Assembly (NCBI RefSeq): GCF_026213295.1
Contig: NC_079419.1
Coordinates: 22,404,818-22,468,817 of the forward strand
Direction: 5' to 3'
DNA from: Gadus chalcogrammus
Lineage: Eukaryota > Chordata > Actinopteri > Gadiformes > Gadidae
Length of the DNA stretch: 64,000 bases
The notes beneath the pieces are model-generated. The model saw only the letters and a program-made list of their open reading frames with translations. It had not been told where the DNA came from and ran no database searches. Below are positions 11,402-22,720 of this stretch, piece after piece. Made by a program: the position numbers and the translations under genes. The first letter of the stretch is position 1. Each line of letters opens with the position of its first letter.

Positions 11402-12870
11402 TATTATTTATTTTTTTATTTTAATTTTATTTTTTTACGGCAGAGATCCGGGGCTGATCCCAAAAGATCCGGGGCTATAGCCCCGAATGCCCAGGTCTAA
11501 CTACGCGCCTGCTGGCAACAGACGACGCGATCGTCTGTTGCCAGGCAGGTTGCAAAAAACATTCGGCTCATGTTTCCAAAAGACAAAATAACATAATACA
11601 GATAACGGATCGCTAGATAACACAGGCGATCGCGTCAAATGACGTAGGAAGGTTCTTGAACATTCGCGTCCTACGTCATTTGACGCGATCGCCCGTTTCC
11701 CGGCAACAGACGATCGCGTCATCTGTTGCTATTCGATTTAAACAATTAAATACAATACAAGTATAAAGTGAAAACAAGTGTTATCTAGCGATCCGTTATC
11801 TGTATTATGTTATTTCGTCTTTTGGAAACATGAGCCGAATGTTTTTTGCAACCTGCCCGGCAACAGACGATCGCTTCGTCTGTTGCCAGGCAGGTTGTCA
11901 AGATGTAAACAACTGATGACGTAGGCCGGTAAAATTTGCGCCCCCGGTACAATTTTAACGTGACAGCGCCAAAATGACTGAACTACGGAGGTTAGTTTCC
12001 GCCAGTTAGTAGTTATCAGAATGTTAACTAGAACTCACCAGAATATAACAGATAAAACCTATACAACCTAAAATAAAAATTTGTATAACACAACAGTATT
12101 ACACATTTAGTTTAATTAACCAAGCTTAATAAAAAGAAAACACTTACTTTAAAATGTTTCAGTAGGTCCACAGCTTTTCCATGACCCATAAACTGAGAGC
12201 CAAGATATCTCAAAGCAACATGGTCGCCACTCCAGTAACGGAGGTGGATGTCCAATGGCTTCGTCTTGGTCGTCTTGTTAAGACTTTCGTCGAACATGAC
12301 GACGAATCCACCACTTGCCTCGTTGACCTCTTTAACTAACTCCTTCGTAATGAATGGAGCCAGCCCGAACTTTGTAATGTACGAGGTCTTGTTCTTGCCA
12401 CTGGTGAACGTTGCAGCTATTTCGGAGTCCGAGAACATAGCCTTGAAGATTTCGCTTATCCCTTCATTCGAGCTATACGAGTGGTGGTCGCTAATGGATT
12501 TCAAAATCCAGATCACCTCTGCCCGAAGTGTCGGGGCTCCACCGACATGTATCACACCACTGCTCGGCCCTTGTGCTGTTGCTGTAAGTGTTCGAGGCGA
12601 TGAAGTCTGGCTCGTTCGGTGCTGGTGACTTTCGACAGTGGTCAAGTTGCTCGCGCTTACAGGTGCATGCCGCGGTGCAGAACTGAGCGATGGGCGGCTG
12701 GCTGTGAAGGGCATGCGACTTGTGTTTTTCGCTCTTGTGAGACTGAGACTCCAAAGCGAGATGACCTAAAGTGCTTAGCTTGAAAGTCTTCCGACAGATA
12801 CAGCTTCGAGGTCGGTTCCCGGCACCTGCCTCACCCAATCACTGTACCTAGGATCTGTTGGGCAAAATAA

Positions 12871-13860
12871 CCTGCTGAGTACATCACATGTACATTACAA
12901 ATATAGCTAACTCCTACCCTAGCCTGATGAGCACATCACATGGCAGACACATTACAATATAGTCAACTCTTGCTCTAACCCAACGAACACATAACACAAA
13001 CATGATAATATAGTCAGTTCAAGGCCGGAGCCGAAGGCCCCATTTCCCCATCCAGGCAAATGGTAGACACTCAGACAATGCACCAGTCATCCTCAAGAAC
13101 GGGAGAGCCACATTCATTTATCACACAAGAGATACTTCGAGGACACAGGAGATACTTCGAGGAGCTCTCCCCCGTTAGGAGGAACATAAGAGATACACAT
13201 GCATATACCAGGGCCTGAGAGCCACATTAATTTATCACACAAGAGATACTTCGAGGACACAGGAGACACTTTGAGGAGCTCTCCCCCGTTAGGAGGAACA
13301 CACGAGATACACATGCATATACCAGGGCCTGAGAGCCAAGGTCAAGCAAAAACACACAGAACCGCACACACCTCATCGAGAGGAGGATACAGCATAAAAC
13401 TATCACACAGGGACTCTTGATCTTCTTCTGAAGCAGACCTTCCACGGAGGCAAAGCTCTGGACGAACCATCAGCGCTGATTAGGGACTTAGACATATTCG
13501 ATCTCTCACGCTTTATGACTCTGTATAACCGTTGCCACTTTACTTAATAAATCCAAGGTCCTCGTGCCGACAGACTTTATTACCTCTCCGTCTCATTTCA
13601 TCTGGTCCAGTAACTAGACAGACCGTTTTTCCCCTCAGATCCGAAAGCCACTGCGCGTTAAACCGACACTTCCCCATGATGTGGCGTCTCCTCTCGACTG
13701 TTTGTTTGTTGAGATTGCCACCGGCCGGCGCGAAAACCCAAAGTATTGTTTGCGCATACTCCAATAAATGAGACGCTCTCTGACGTTACGCAAAACGCCC
13801 CCCATTTTCCCCTTGCGTTACAGTCCGGTTCACAACGAAAACTAATCCTTGTAGGAAATT
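12871..13860. other. 5' non-coding part of the hAT, with a 113-bp tandem pair
   Basis: No gene seen. Two tandem copies of about 113 bp start at 13104 and 13217; each contains ACTTCGAGGACACAGGAGA and GGAGCTCTCCCCCGTTAGGA. Small frames across this pair are read from the repeat and look non-coding. Confidence 0.5.
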
Positions 13861-14015
13861 TAAGACCTTCTTTAAAAAATTAAGACTTGGGTAACGCAAT
13901 TTAAGACTTTTTAAGGCCTTAATTGAGGAACATGAAATTTAAGACATTTTTTAGACTTAAAAAACACTACCCTGGATATGTAGTGTGGGTGAGTTACACG
14001 TCAGATGGTTGTTTT

Positions 14016-14136
<121 letters not shown>

Positions 14137-14744
14137 ACTACCATATGTTTATTTTGTCTTTCAGGTTGGGGAGCATAAGACTCAAAGAAGCTTTGGGCAT
14201 GCCCAGATGGCTCTCTTTGAGGAGGAGTACGGTTGGCTGAGACGTCTGATGGACATATCCAAGGACTCGCCTTACCTCATCCACAGGCATGATGGGCAAC
14301 AACATTCAAAATTGAGTCGTCTGCTCCTTGGCGCTTGGGTTGATGCTGGCATGAAGGGCAGCATCAACTTTAACATGGTGCGATCCAGTGTCAGCAGTCA
14401 GGTAAGTGTGGAACCTTGCATTGCATTCTCAACCATCAGGCTTGAGTGTGAAAGTGGACATAACTTACACCAAAGCCCTCTGAAATTTAACACCAACTTT
14501 CATGTCCTCTTCCAAGGCAAAGAAACACCTGACACAGGAGGAGCGCACCAGGGTGGCAAGCTTAATGTGCCACGACGTAGCGACTGCTGACCAGTTTTAC
14601 TGCCCTGTCCCGAACGTGACGGAACTGTTTCAGGTGAGGGGTCTAAGAATGAAGACGCTAATGGAGGACGCTGACACCAGAGAGGAAGAGGACTCGAGCA
14701 GTGCGGAGGAACGAGAGCCATCTTATGATGATGGCTATGACACG

Positions 14745-14985
14745 GAGACCCCGCCCACACCAAGGTCACCCACTGCACAGCGAGAGTCGACTAGCGAGGA
14801 GGACCTCAACACTGGGACCCCGCCCACACCTGCTGCACAGCGAGACCCTCCCTGTGATGAGGACCACAACACTGGGACCCCGCCCACACCTGCTGCACAG
14901 CGAGACCCTCCCTGTGATGAGGACCTCAACACTGGGACCCCGCCCACACCCATGTCACCCGCTTCACAGCGAGACCCTTCCATTG
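14745..14985 (+). repeat. 60-bp coding tandem repeat (acidic/proline-rich)
   Basis: Exon 6 contains about four copies of a 60-bp unit encoding roughly DEDLNTGTPPTPAAQRDPPC. Two units are almost identical (14808-14867 and 14868-14927). The unit has TPPTP and acidic residues, so this tail is probably unstructured. Confidence 0.8.
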
Positions 14986-14993
14986 ATGAGTAA

Positions 14994-15200
14994 ATGGCCT
15001 CCCTGGAACTGGAGGAATCTGACTCAGAGGAACCTGAAGTGGGACGCCCACTGAAATGTCGAGTGGTGAAGAGGAAGCTATCGTTTTCTGGGGCGGTGGT
15101 GGAAAAAAAGCAGGGTTATTACAGGCCCAATGCCGCCCGCCACAAAGTTTCAAGGAGCCAGGAAGATGGTGGTAGTTCTGACAGATATTGGCTAACTTGT
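14994..15200 (+). other. Open tail after the exon 6 stop
   Basis: Directly after TAA 14991-14993 the same frame stays open and begins ATG. It reads acidic SDSEEPEV, then basic RVVKRKLSF, to about 15190. This looks like the continuation of the same protein beyond a premature stop, though it could be 3' UTR that happens to be open. AATAAA-type sequence lies near 15282-15292. Confidence 0.4.
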
Positions 15201-15349
15201 GTTCCATTGTTGATATGTTCCATTGTTGTTATGTTAATATGTTCTATTTTTGATATGTTTAAATGTTCCAATGTTACAGTATTAATAAATAAATGTTTGA
15301 TTGTTGACCGGCTTATCTACTGATGAAGTGAAAATTTGAATTACGAACA

Positions 15350-16225
15350 ATTTAACCAACTTCCAAATCGACACATGTTCAATGGTGACACTGACAAATT
15401 ACAACTTCCAACTCGACATATGTTCAATGGTGACACTTACAAATTCCAACTTCCAACTCCACACATGTTCAATGGTCACACTTCCAACTTCCAAATCCAC
15501 ACATGTTCAATGGTCACACTTCCAACTTCCAAATCCACACATGTTCAATGGTCACACTTCCAAATCGACACATGTTCAATGGTGACAGACAAATTACAAC
15601 TTCCAAATCGACATATGTTCAATGGTGACACTCTGACCAAAATTCCAAATTGGGCAGGGTAAGGTCTGGCTGTATCTTGGTGACACTGACAAATTCCAAC
15701 TTCCAACTTCCAAATCCACACATGTTCAATGGTCATACTTCCAACTTCCAAATCCACACATGTTCAATGGTGACACTGACAAATTCCAACTTCCAACTCG
15801 ACATATGTTCAATGGTCATACTTCCAAATCGACACATATTCAATGGTGACACTGACAAATTCCAACTTCCAAATCCACACATGTTTAATGGTCACACTTC
15901 CAACTTCAAAATCTACATATGTTCAATGGTGAGACTGACATATTACAACTTCAAACTTCCAAATCAACATATGTTCAATGGGTACACTGACAAAAAATCC
16001 AAATTGGAAAGTGTAAGGTCTGGCTGAGTCTGGGTGATACTGACAAATTCCAACTTCCGAATCCACACATGTTCAATGGTCACACTGATAAAAATTATAA
16101 CTTCCAACTTCCAAATCCATACATGTTCAATGGTTACACTTCCAACTTCCAAATCTACATTTTCAATGGTGACACTGACAAATAAAAAATCTAACTTCCA
16201 ACTTCCAACCTCCAACTTCAGCCTA
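15350..16225. repeat. Minisatellite (TTCCAACTTCCAAATCCACA-type units)
   Basis: About 875 bp of imperfect tandem units of variable length (roughly 30-50 bp). Each combines CCAACTTCCAAATC, a CACATGTTCAATGGT core and a CACTGACAAAT or CACTTCCAA spacer. Open frames across it come from the repeat, not from a gene. Confidence 0.9.
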
Positions 16226-17190
16226 TGACCCTTCTGCCCCCAGGCTCTCTGCGGGTCTGGCTATGAGTTCTGCACTCCAATCTCTCTGTCGATCTTTATA
16301 GGGTCAAGTGGGCGTGGCGGGTGTGACGTAATAGTTCCTCCCTCCTCGCCTGTTTAATGGTGCTGCCATCTGTGGTTGGAGTAGTAATTGCAGCTTATGT
16401 GTTCGATCCCGTTTCCTAGTGGCTATGTGAGGGTTATGCAGCTTGTGTGTTCGATCCTGCTTCCTAGTGGCTATGTGGGGGCAGTTTGTGCTTAAAATAT
16501 GTGACTATATCATTCTAAATAAATACAAAATGGTCACCAAGGTCAAGGCCCCCCTCCCCACACCACACTCTACAAACATTATTCGAGAGCGCTCCCTATT
16601 GGAAATAAAGTATAACTTAGCAACCATTAAGTAAATCAGGAGAGAGAGAGAGATATGTCAGAAGTAAGTAGGTTTGCTACCACGACATCCTATCCCGCCG
16701 ATCTAGGCATTTTCTGACTCCTATTCACCTTCTCAAACCCGGCAAAGGGCAGAGTGGTGGTAGGATGGTGAGGGATGAGAGAGAGAGAGATAGAGAGATA
16801 TTGATGTTCCATTAAATGTTGTTTTTTCATTCGTAGAATTTGACGATTCAAAAAGTTTATATTGTAAAAATGTATAGGGTCAAAATGCAACTAAGGCTCA
16901 AAAAAGACCAGTTTGTCCGAAGGCTCTGGCAGGGTTAGGTGTAGTTTCGTTTCCCATAGATCTCCCCGGGTCGTCCGCCGACTTCCGCGGTTTATATAGA
17001 GATCTAAGGCGAGGCACGGGCCGGCGCTTGTCATTCATGGTCTAGATGTCCACATGCATTTTTGACCCAAAAAAAAGAGATGTTTGTTTCATTCCGGTTG
17101 GGCTTTTTACAGATAGAAGGGTTTTCCGTATTTTGTTTTATTGGGACCCCCGATTGTTTCGGAAGGTTTTCCATACGGGCCTAGGGGGCC
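16226..17190. other. Unassigned sequence between minisatellite and LINE
   Basis: No gene recognised. There are short GA-rich runs (16640-16655, 16777-16800). A near-duplicate GTGTTCGATCC(C/T)G(C/T)TTCCTAGTGG occurs at about 16398 and 16446. Confidence 0.3.
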
Positions 17191-19650
17191 AATGAAGGAT
17201 AAGAAATGTACTTTCAAATCTCAATGTGTTACCACTGAAAATGTCAGAAGGATGTTGGAGTCCCTCCCTGCTTATGTTTCGGCGGGCACTGACAATCTAG
17301 ACAGTAAGATACTGAAGGTAGCTGCCAATCACATTTCTGGGCCTATTTGCCATATATTGAATAGATGCTTGCTAACTGGAAAATGTCCGGGACGATGGAA
17401 AGAGGGTAAAATAATACCATTGCCCAAGGATAGTAGATCAACTTTCAGTGGACCCAACAGTCGTCCTATAAGCATTCTTCCTGTACTGAGTAAAGTTATG
17501 GAAAAGATTCTTTATGTTCAGATTCAGGAATATTTCACCTCAAACGGTCTAACCACCAAATACCAACATGCATACAGGCAGGGACATTCAACTAGCACTG
17601 CCCTAACACAGATGACCGATGATTGGTTAAGGGAAATTGACGACTCAAAGGTAGTGGCTGCAGTTATGCTAGACTTTAGCGCTGCTTTCGATGTTATCGA
17701 TCATGAGCTGTTGATTAAAAAACTTATCTCTTATGGGTTTACACCCACTGCCGTTACCTTGATTAAGAGCTATCTCTCTTCTAGAACACTGTTACGTTCC
17801 TATACGGACAAATGTGAGATTTTGCGCAGCTGCGCTGTTCTGCATTCCTTTCCTCCTATAGGCTGGTCTTTCCCGCCGCGGCCTGACGTCGCCTATAAAG
17901 ACCGCCCAGCCCAGACTGCAAGGGGGGGGATTCGTTCCTGGTCCCGCACGCTTACTGTTTTTCTCCGTCGCGATACAAGGAAGTCACCGATCGTTCATGT
18001 GTGAACTAGTTTCTCTTGTGTTAGTAATTTGCGGTCCAGTGCCGTCCTTTTCCCATGTGGGAACATTATTGCTTTTTACTTCACTTTATACGTTGTTGGT
18101 TGGAGATGGTTGTTTTCACGTTTTAGGTTAGGTTGGAGCAGAGTAGATATAGGTCCCGACTAATTCACATTCCATTTTACTTTCTGAGTAGGACAAGTTG
18201 GGTCCCCCAGAGTTAGGGTTAGTTAGGGTTTTCTTTCTGTTTTATTATCTTTCCTTTCGTTGATTTAATAACCGTCCCGCCATGTACAAGGCAGCGTCTA
18301 CAAAATAAAACGTCTGTTTTCAACGTAAGTCCTGACTTTCAGTTTGTGTTACTCGGTCCGGGGTGTGACCCAAAGTGTGGTTCATAACAAACACAGAGTC
18401 TATTACAATGGCAGCTTATCTCAGAGTAGCAGCCATTTAACTTGTGGTGTGCCTCAAGGAAGTTGTCTGGGACCTCTCCTCTTTTCTATTTTCACTAATG
18501 ACTTGTCTTCCGCTGTAAAAAATGCTAGTATTGTGATGTATGCTGATGATTCTACAATGTATTATGTAGCCAACACTCATAATGAACTCAATCAAGTTTT
18601 ATCACAATAACTAGAAACTGTGCATGATTGGATTACATCAAACAAGCTGGTCTTAAACATATCTAAAACAAAGGGCATTATTTTTGGGTCTAGACACAGG
18701 TTGTCTGCTAGGCCAAAATTAGACTTGTATGTGGACAAAGTACCAATTGAACAAGTGGAGAAGGTACAATTACTTGGCATGGTCATTGATAACCATCTGA
18801 CATGGTCAAAACAGATTGATAACGTCATTAGAAAAATGGGTGTTGGCATTAATATGACTAGACGATGTGAACCATATGTACCATCTCATATTCTTGAACA
18901 AGTGTGTTGATCTTTAATACTATCCCACCTGGACTACTGTTCAGTGGTATGGGCCTCAGCCACAAAAACAGTATTATTAAAACTACAAGTTGCCCAGAAC
19001 AGGGCTGCTAGGCTTGTTCTTGGTTGCTCGTCAAGAACTAGCGTTCGTAAGATGCAGTCTAGTTTATCATGGCTTAGTGTTGAAATAGGCTTGCCTCAAG
19101 CACAGTGACATTTCTTGGCAACACATTGCGGACACACAGACCTGAGTTCTGGAAAGAGCAAATTGTTCTTTGTAATACTGTGCATAAATACAATACAAGA
19201 AAGGCTAGCAATGGTGATATTGTGCAAGCTCATCCAAAAACCAATTTTCGGAAAAGAACAGTGCTTTACAGAGCAAGTAAAATTTGGAATGAATTGCCTC
19301 AAGATATCCGTCAAGAAAAAAGCAAAATATCCTTCAAAAGGAGAATAAAGGTGCACTTTTCTTAGTGGTTATATGGATGCTGCTTTTTGTAGGAACAATG
19401 TATGCTTTCATTCATGTTGTCTAGGATTACTATCAAGTATTCTAGTTTAAACTGTACTGTTTTAGTTATTCATTATACTGTATTAATAATTACTGAACTT
19501 TTGTGATGTATTATGTATACTGTTATTATAGTTGTGTATGTATGAACTGTATTTTAATACACTTAATAGTATTACTTGTCATGTGGATTTTATGTGGACC
19601 CCAGGAAGATTAGCAAACTGCTATGGCATAAGCTAATGGGGATCCTTTAA
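17190..19650 (+). mobile_element. Non-LTR retrotransposon (jockey/CR1-like), 5'-truncated
   Basis: Frames at 17195-17789, 18390-18910 and 19105-19365 read as one reverse transcriptase: RPISILPVLSKVMEKIL, MLDFSAAFDVIDHELL, GVPQGSCLGPLLFSIFTNDL, VMYADDSTMYY, SKTKGIIFGS and LSHLDYCSVVW. The C-terminal block (YNTRKA, IWNELPQDIR) is followed by a 3' UTR ending TGGACCCCAGGAAGATTAGC and GGGGATCC…AATAAA, a LINE tail common in fish. Stops at about 18608 and 18908 and a frameshift near 19085 show it is dead. No endonuclease is present. A solo LTR splits the RT at 17789/18390; removing it and one target copy rejoins the frame (SSRT then HRVYYNG). Confidence 0.85.
17790..18389 (+). mobile_element. Solo LTR (600 bp) inside the LINE
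   Basis: The insert starts TGTTACG and ends CATAACA (TGTTA/TAACA inverted ends) and is flanked by a perfect 5-bp duplication AACAC (17785-17789 and 18390-18394). A TATA-like CCTATAAAG at 17891-17899 and an AATAAA near 18304 fit an LTR in plus orientation. No internal viral genes remain, so recombination between two LTRs is the likely origin. Confidence 0.85.
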
Positions 19651-19689
19651 TAAAATAAATTTGGAGCCAATTTTCGGCATTAATAGAAA

Positions 19690-21790
19690 TGTTATTCGTA
19701 TCTACTCCCACATTTCAAGTGCAGGGTGCGGAACGGATCGGATCGCAAAGGTGCGGTAGGGAGGGGGCGGTATAGCCCAGCTCAGTTCCGAGGTCGCGTT
19801 TCCACTGCCGACAGTACCCTTTTGTGGTAGGCCGGATGTCGATCGCCACGGCAGCCAGGTAAACATCGTGACATCATAGCAGCGCGCCACAGTGTAGCCT
19901 GCTCAATAAAACCAATGTAAAAGTTGAACGCGACACATTAAACCAAGAGCTACCATGGAAGTCGTCCAGCAACAGTTCCTGGCCTTTATTCTTTTCACAT
20001 GGCAGTTAATCAACTTCCGAATGCAAGCTTTGTTTGACGAAAGTTTGGAGGCTGAAAGGACAAGGACAAGGACAAGAGCAGCCGAAAAAAATAAGATTTT
20101 TTTGGAGCTGATTCAGGATGCAACCGATAAAAGCCGCCTATTGACCAGACAAAGGCGACGACGCATACGGGTAAGAAAAAAGTTATTCACGCGTGTAACA
20201 ATGTACTTCATCAAACGTGCTGTTGCTAACAAACTTATCGTCTTGTTGGTCAGTAATAGATTCTCTACAACAGCCTAACCTTCATTGAATTGCAAAACGT
20301 TTCTCTTAAACCAGGAGCGATACCATATATTATAAACTCCATATTGTCGTGTAAATAAATCGCATTTGTCCAAGTAGCTTTAGCAATCAAATGAATGAGC
20401 GAGTAAAGAGTAGAATATTTCCAACTGAATTGTTTTTGAGTACAGGTATAAAGTTACATGGATAGAAAAGTGAAGCTCAACTGCCTCAAACTAACTTCGC
20501 TAACCCCACCTCCTTATAAGTCATTTCATTAGTTATTACTTATAGTTTCAATACACCTCTGCAACACAAGCAATACATTTGTGTATTAAATCATGTTTGC
20601 TATTTGTGTCTTTCAGATGCTTCAGCAGTTGCACATTCACAGCCGCAGGCCAACAGTTTGGTCTTTCAGCCGAGCCAGTACCTGGTGGGAATCGATTGTT
20701 CCAAAATTCACCAACAGACAGTGGTTGGATAACTTCAGGATGTCAGAAGAAACATTCATGTACCTCTGCAACAAGATGCGTCCAGCGCTGCAGAGGCAGG
20801 ACACATACTTTCGCCTGTGTGTCCCCCTAAAGAAAATGGTTGCCATCGCACTGTGGAAGCTGGCAACCAACGGTGAATACAGGAGCATTGGCAATCTTTT
20901 CGGTGTGAGCACAACGACTGTTTGTCGATGTGTGCAACAGTTCTGCAATGCTGCCTGCAAGCTGTTGGCTCCAGAAATGATCTGTTTTCCTGACCAGGAG
21001 AAACTCCAAGAAATGGCAGCCTACATTGAACAGAAGTGGGGCCTTCCGCAGTGTGTTGGTTCCATTGATGGTTCACACATACCCATTATAGCCCCACAGG
21101 AGTGCCATGTTGACTAATTCAATAGAAAAGGCTGGCATTCCATCATCCTTCAAGGTGTTGTGGATGGAAAAGGACTGTTTTGGAGCGTGTGTGCAGGAAT
21201 GCCTGGGAGTATGCATGACGCTCGGGTTTTGAGAACGTCCACAATGTGGGAATTAGTGGAGCGTGGAAGCCTTTTCCCAGCCTGTACCAGGAACATTGCC
21301 GGGGTAAATGTGGGTCATTATATTATAGGGGACTCTGCCTATCCGTTGCAGAACTGGCTCCTCAAAGCATTTCCCTCAGACCGGCCGGTTGAGTGTAGAA
21401 CAACATTTGTACAATAAAAGAGTCTGCAGGGCACGTGTTGTGGTGGAGAATGCATTTGGAAGACTTAAGGGGAGGTGGCGTTGCCTTCTGAAAAGGAATG
21501 ATAGCAGCATCGAACTGGCCAAAACGATGATTGTGGCTTGCTGTGCCCTCCACAACCTTTGTGAGAAACATGCAGAGGACTACCAGACGGAACTGGACAT
21601 GCCTGCAGCTGTGGCAGGAGAGCCTATGGTGCCACTTGCACAGGGGGCAGAAGAGGAGGGTAGGGAAGTCAGAGAGGGTGTGATGCGCCACTTGAACATT
21701 CAAACATAAATGCAGATTCAACTTGACCAGTTTGCAGTTTTGTACATGTATATATTTTACAAATAAAAACCTTTTGCTTAAATCTGCCTC
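19690..21790 (+). mobile_element. PIF/Harbinger DNA transposon, ends not resolved
   Basis: The segment surrounds a HARBI1-like transposase gene. The 5' part carries GGTCGCGTTTCCACTGCCGA, a motif I associate with fish Harbinger ends. No matching inverted end was found on the right, so it may be truncated. An AATAAA signal (21761) follows the coding part. Confidence 0.5.
19955..21709 (+). pseudogene. HARBI1-like (PIF/Harbinger) transposase, two mutations
   Basis: Exon 1 (19955-20170) starts at ATG and ends in a basic RRRRIR before GTAAGA. Exon 2 starts at 20617 after TGTCTTTCAG. It contains the N-terminal helix-turn-helix-like region (MSEETFMYLC…GEYRSIGNLFGVSTTTVCRCV) and the DDE nuclease: first Asp in SIDGSHIP (about 21065), second in GDSAYP (about 21330), Glu in VENAFGRLKGRW (about 21445). 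All three acidic residues are present. A TAA at 21115 interrupts the conserved D-x-FNRKGWHS block, and a one-base shift near 21385 moves the last third to another frame. Otherwise about 430 codons, a normal family length. Confidence 0.85.
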
Positions 21791-22046
21791 TTCTTCAAAT
21801 TAAGTATCGATTTTACAGCACAGAACCAATTATTGTCCTATATAATACGCCAGGCATCAGGTTACTTTATTTGTACCCGTATGCAAACTTGTGTTGCAGT
21901 TTAAAAGTGGGCTTCCGTCACACAGGACAACACATACACACAAACACAAATGGGACATCAATTTATAAATTGATCTAAAAAATCTACTAAATAAATAACG
22001 CATACAAAATTAATGCTGTGCAAATTAAGCAGTTTCTATAGCTTGT
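21791..22046. other. Unassigned non-coding sequence
   Basis: AT-rich, without recognisable gene or repeat. Confidence 0.3.
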
Positions 22047-22215
22047 TCTTAATAATAATAATAATAATAATAATACATTTAATTTAGAGGCGCCTTTCAA
22101 GACACCCAAGGTCACCTTACAGAGCATATAGTCATCATAAATCGTTTAAAAAAAAAGAAGAAGAAATTGTGGAAAAAATTAATAAATAAATAAACATAAT
22201 AAATAAAAAATAAAA
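22047..22215 (-). mobile_element. L2 LINE 3' tail fragment
   Basis: (AATAAT)n, then the same AGGCGCCTTTCAAGACACCC and GTCACCTTACAG sequence as at 11080-11150, almost identical. Read as a minus-strand L2 3' end. Confidence 0.6.
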
Positions 22216-22500
22216 AATCACGCTGTTTTCTTCAGCGTGATTGCAGCTGGAACAAAGCTGTTATTAAAATGCTTGGTTTTAAACCTTGGGACTAAAAACC
22301 TTTTCCAGAAGGGAGTAGCTGAAACTCGTGCAAAGGGTGCAAGCGGTCATTTAAAATGGAGTCGGTTATCCGCTGTACCTGTCTAGTGTACAGGGAGGCC
22401 GGGTTAGGCTGAGATTCACCAATTAGCTTACCGGACCATTTCACCACCTGATTAAGAGAGTGCCTGTTCTTGATAGACTTCCAAACCATGAAACCAAAGA
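22216..22500 (-). mobile_element. LINE C-terminal coding remnant
   Basis: The minus-strand frame 22489-22292 (LNQVVKWSGKLIG, LHPLHEFQLLPSGKGF) resembles the C-terminal end of fish non-LTR polyproteins, where HPLH..F.LLPSGRR is recurrent. It is a short remnant cut off near the DIRS left end. Confidence 0.5.
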
Positions 22501-22539
22501 AAAGGATACAATCGATTCGATAAAAGCAAGGTCATTATG

Positions 22540-22720
22540 GTTCTATTTCATCCTTACTGACCGCCAGAGGCGGTGCATTAAGCACTGGATTTATCCGTCT
22601 CGCGCATGCGCAGTTCGAGTACCTATACCAACAAGGTCACATGTGACCCTCGAGACACCGGATTGGCTATATAGCCCGGTGTCGACAGAGGATCTGTTCC
22701 TTTCATCTTCTCGCAAAGAC
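22540..22720 (+). repeat. DIRS left inverted terminal repeat
   Basis: From GTTCTATTTCATCC through GCGCATGCGCAGTTCGAGTA to about TTCTCGC. Positions 22559-22720 are nearly the exact reverse complement of 28033-28190. The outer 50 bp pair with 27903-27952. Confidence 0.9.

Larger units (their letters stand above)
9448..11971. mobile_element. Long-TIR palindromic DNA element nested in the hAT intron
   Basis: Inverted ends of about 95 bp (9448-9541 and 11878-11971) begin TGGCGCTGTCACGTTAAAAT and are nearly identical. Near the right end are further inverted repeats: 11548-11623 pairs with 11778-11853, and a GCGATCGCGTC-containing arm at 11628-11651 pairs with 11669-11693, so the region could fold into a large hairpin. 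No transposase is recognised. The interior has an (AATT)n run, an L2 tail and an (AT)n run. A short frame at 10967-11080 is not recognised. No clear target duplication was found. Superfamily unknown. Confidence 0.65.
7013..12870 (-). pseudogene. hAT transposase (BED-finger type), multi-exon, broken
   Basis: Minus-strand exons can be followed by splice signals: about 12870-12147 (BED-like Cys/His finger, then FDESLNK and LRYWSGDHV of the RNase H-like core), 9138-8557 (SMDGPNVNWKF, CGLHTLHNS, VAERALQIWP), 8330-8197, 8019-7767, and about 7637-7013 (LLLLSHGQATVERGFSVNKE, the hAT C-terminal dimerisation region). This order matches hAT transposases, which excise and reinsert the element. The exon at 8557 would use a GC donor (GGCGAGT). 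The copy is damaged: frame changes near 12800 and 7330 separate in-family segments, with a stop near 7325. The intron between 12147 and 9138 holds a nested element. Exon ends are approximate. Confidence 0.75.
6539..13974 (-). mobile_element. hAT transposon inserted in a recombinase-like exon
   Basis: The element runs from CAGGGTTTCC (6539) to ACTACCCTG (13974), the inverted CAGGGT ends of hAT elements. AATTTAAGACTTTTT-type motifs lie near both ends (6563-6590 and 13857-13960). It encloses a minus-strand hAT transposase gene. The flanks share GGATAT (6533-6538 and 13974-13979), an imperfect remnant of the expected 8-bp target duplication. It sits inside exon 4 of the recombinase-like gene and in turn holds a palindromic element at 9448-11971. 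Confidence 0.7.

Noticed and set aside
15350..16225. Repeat-spacer appearance suggesting a CRISPR-like array
   Set aside because: The spacers are themselves made of the same modules, unit lengths vary, and the setting is a eukaryotic chromosome.
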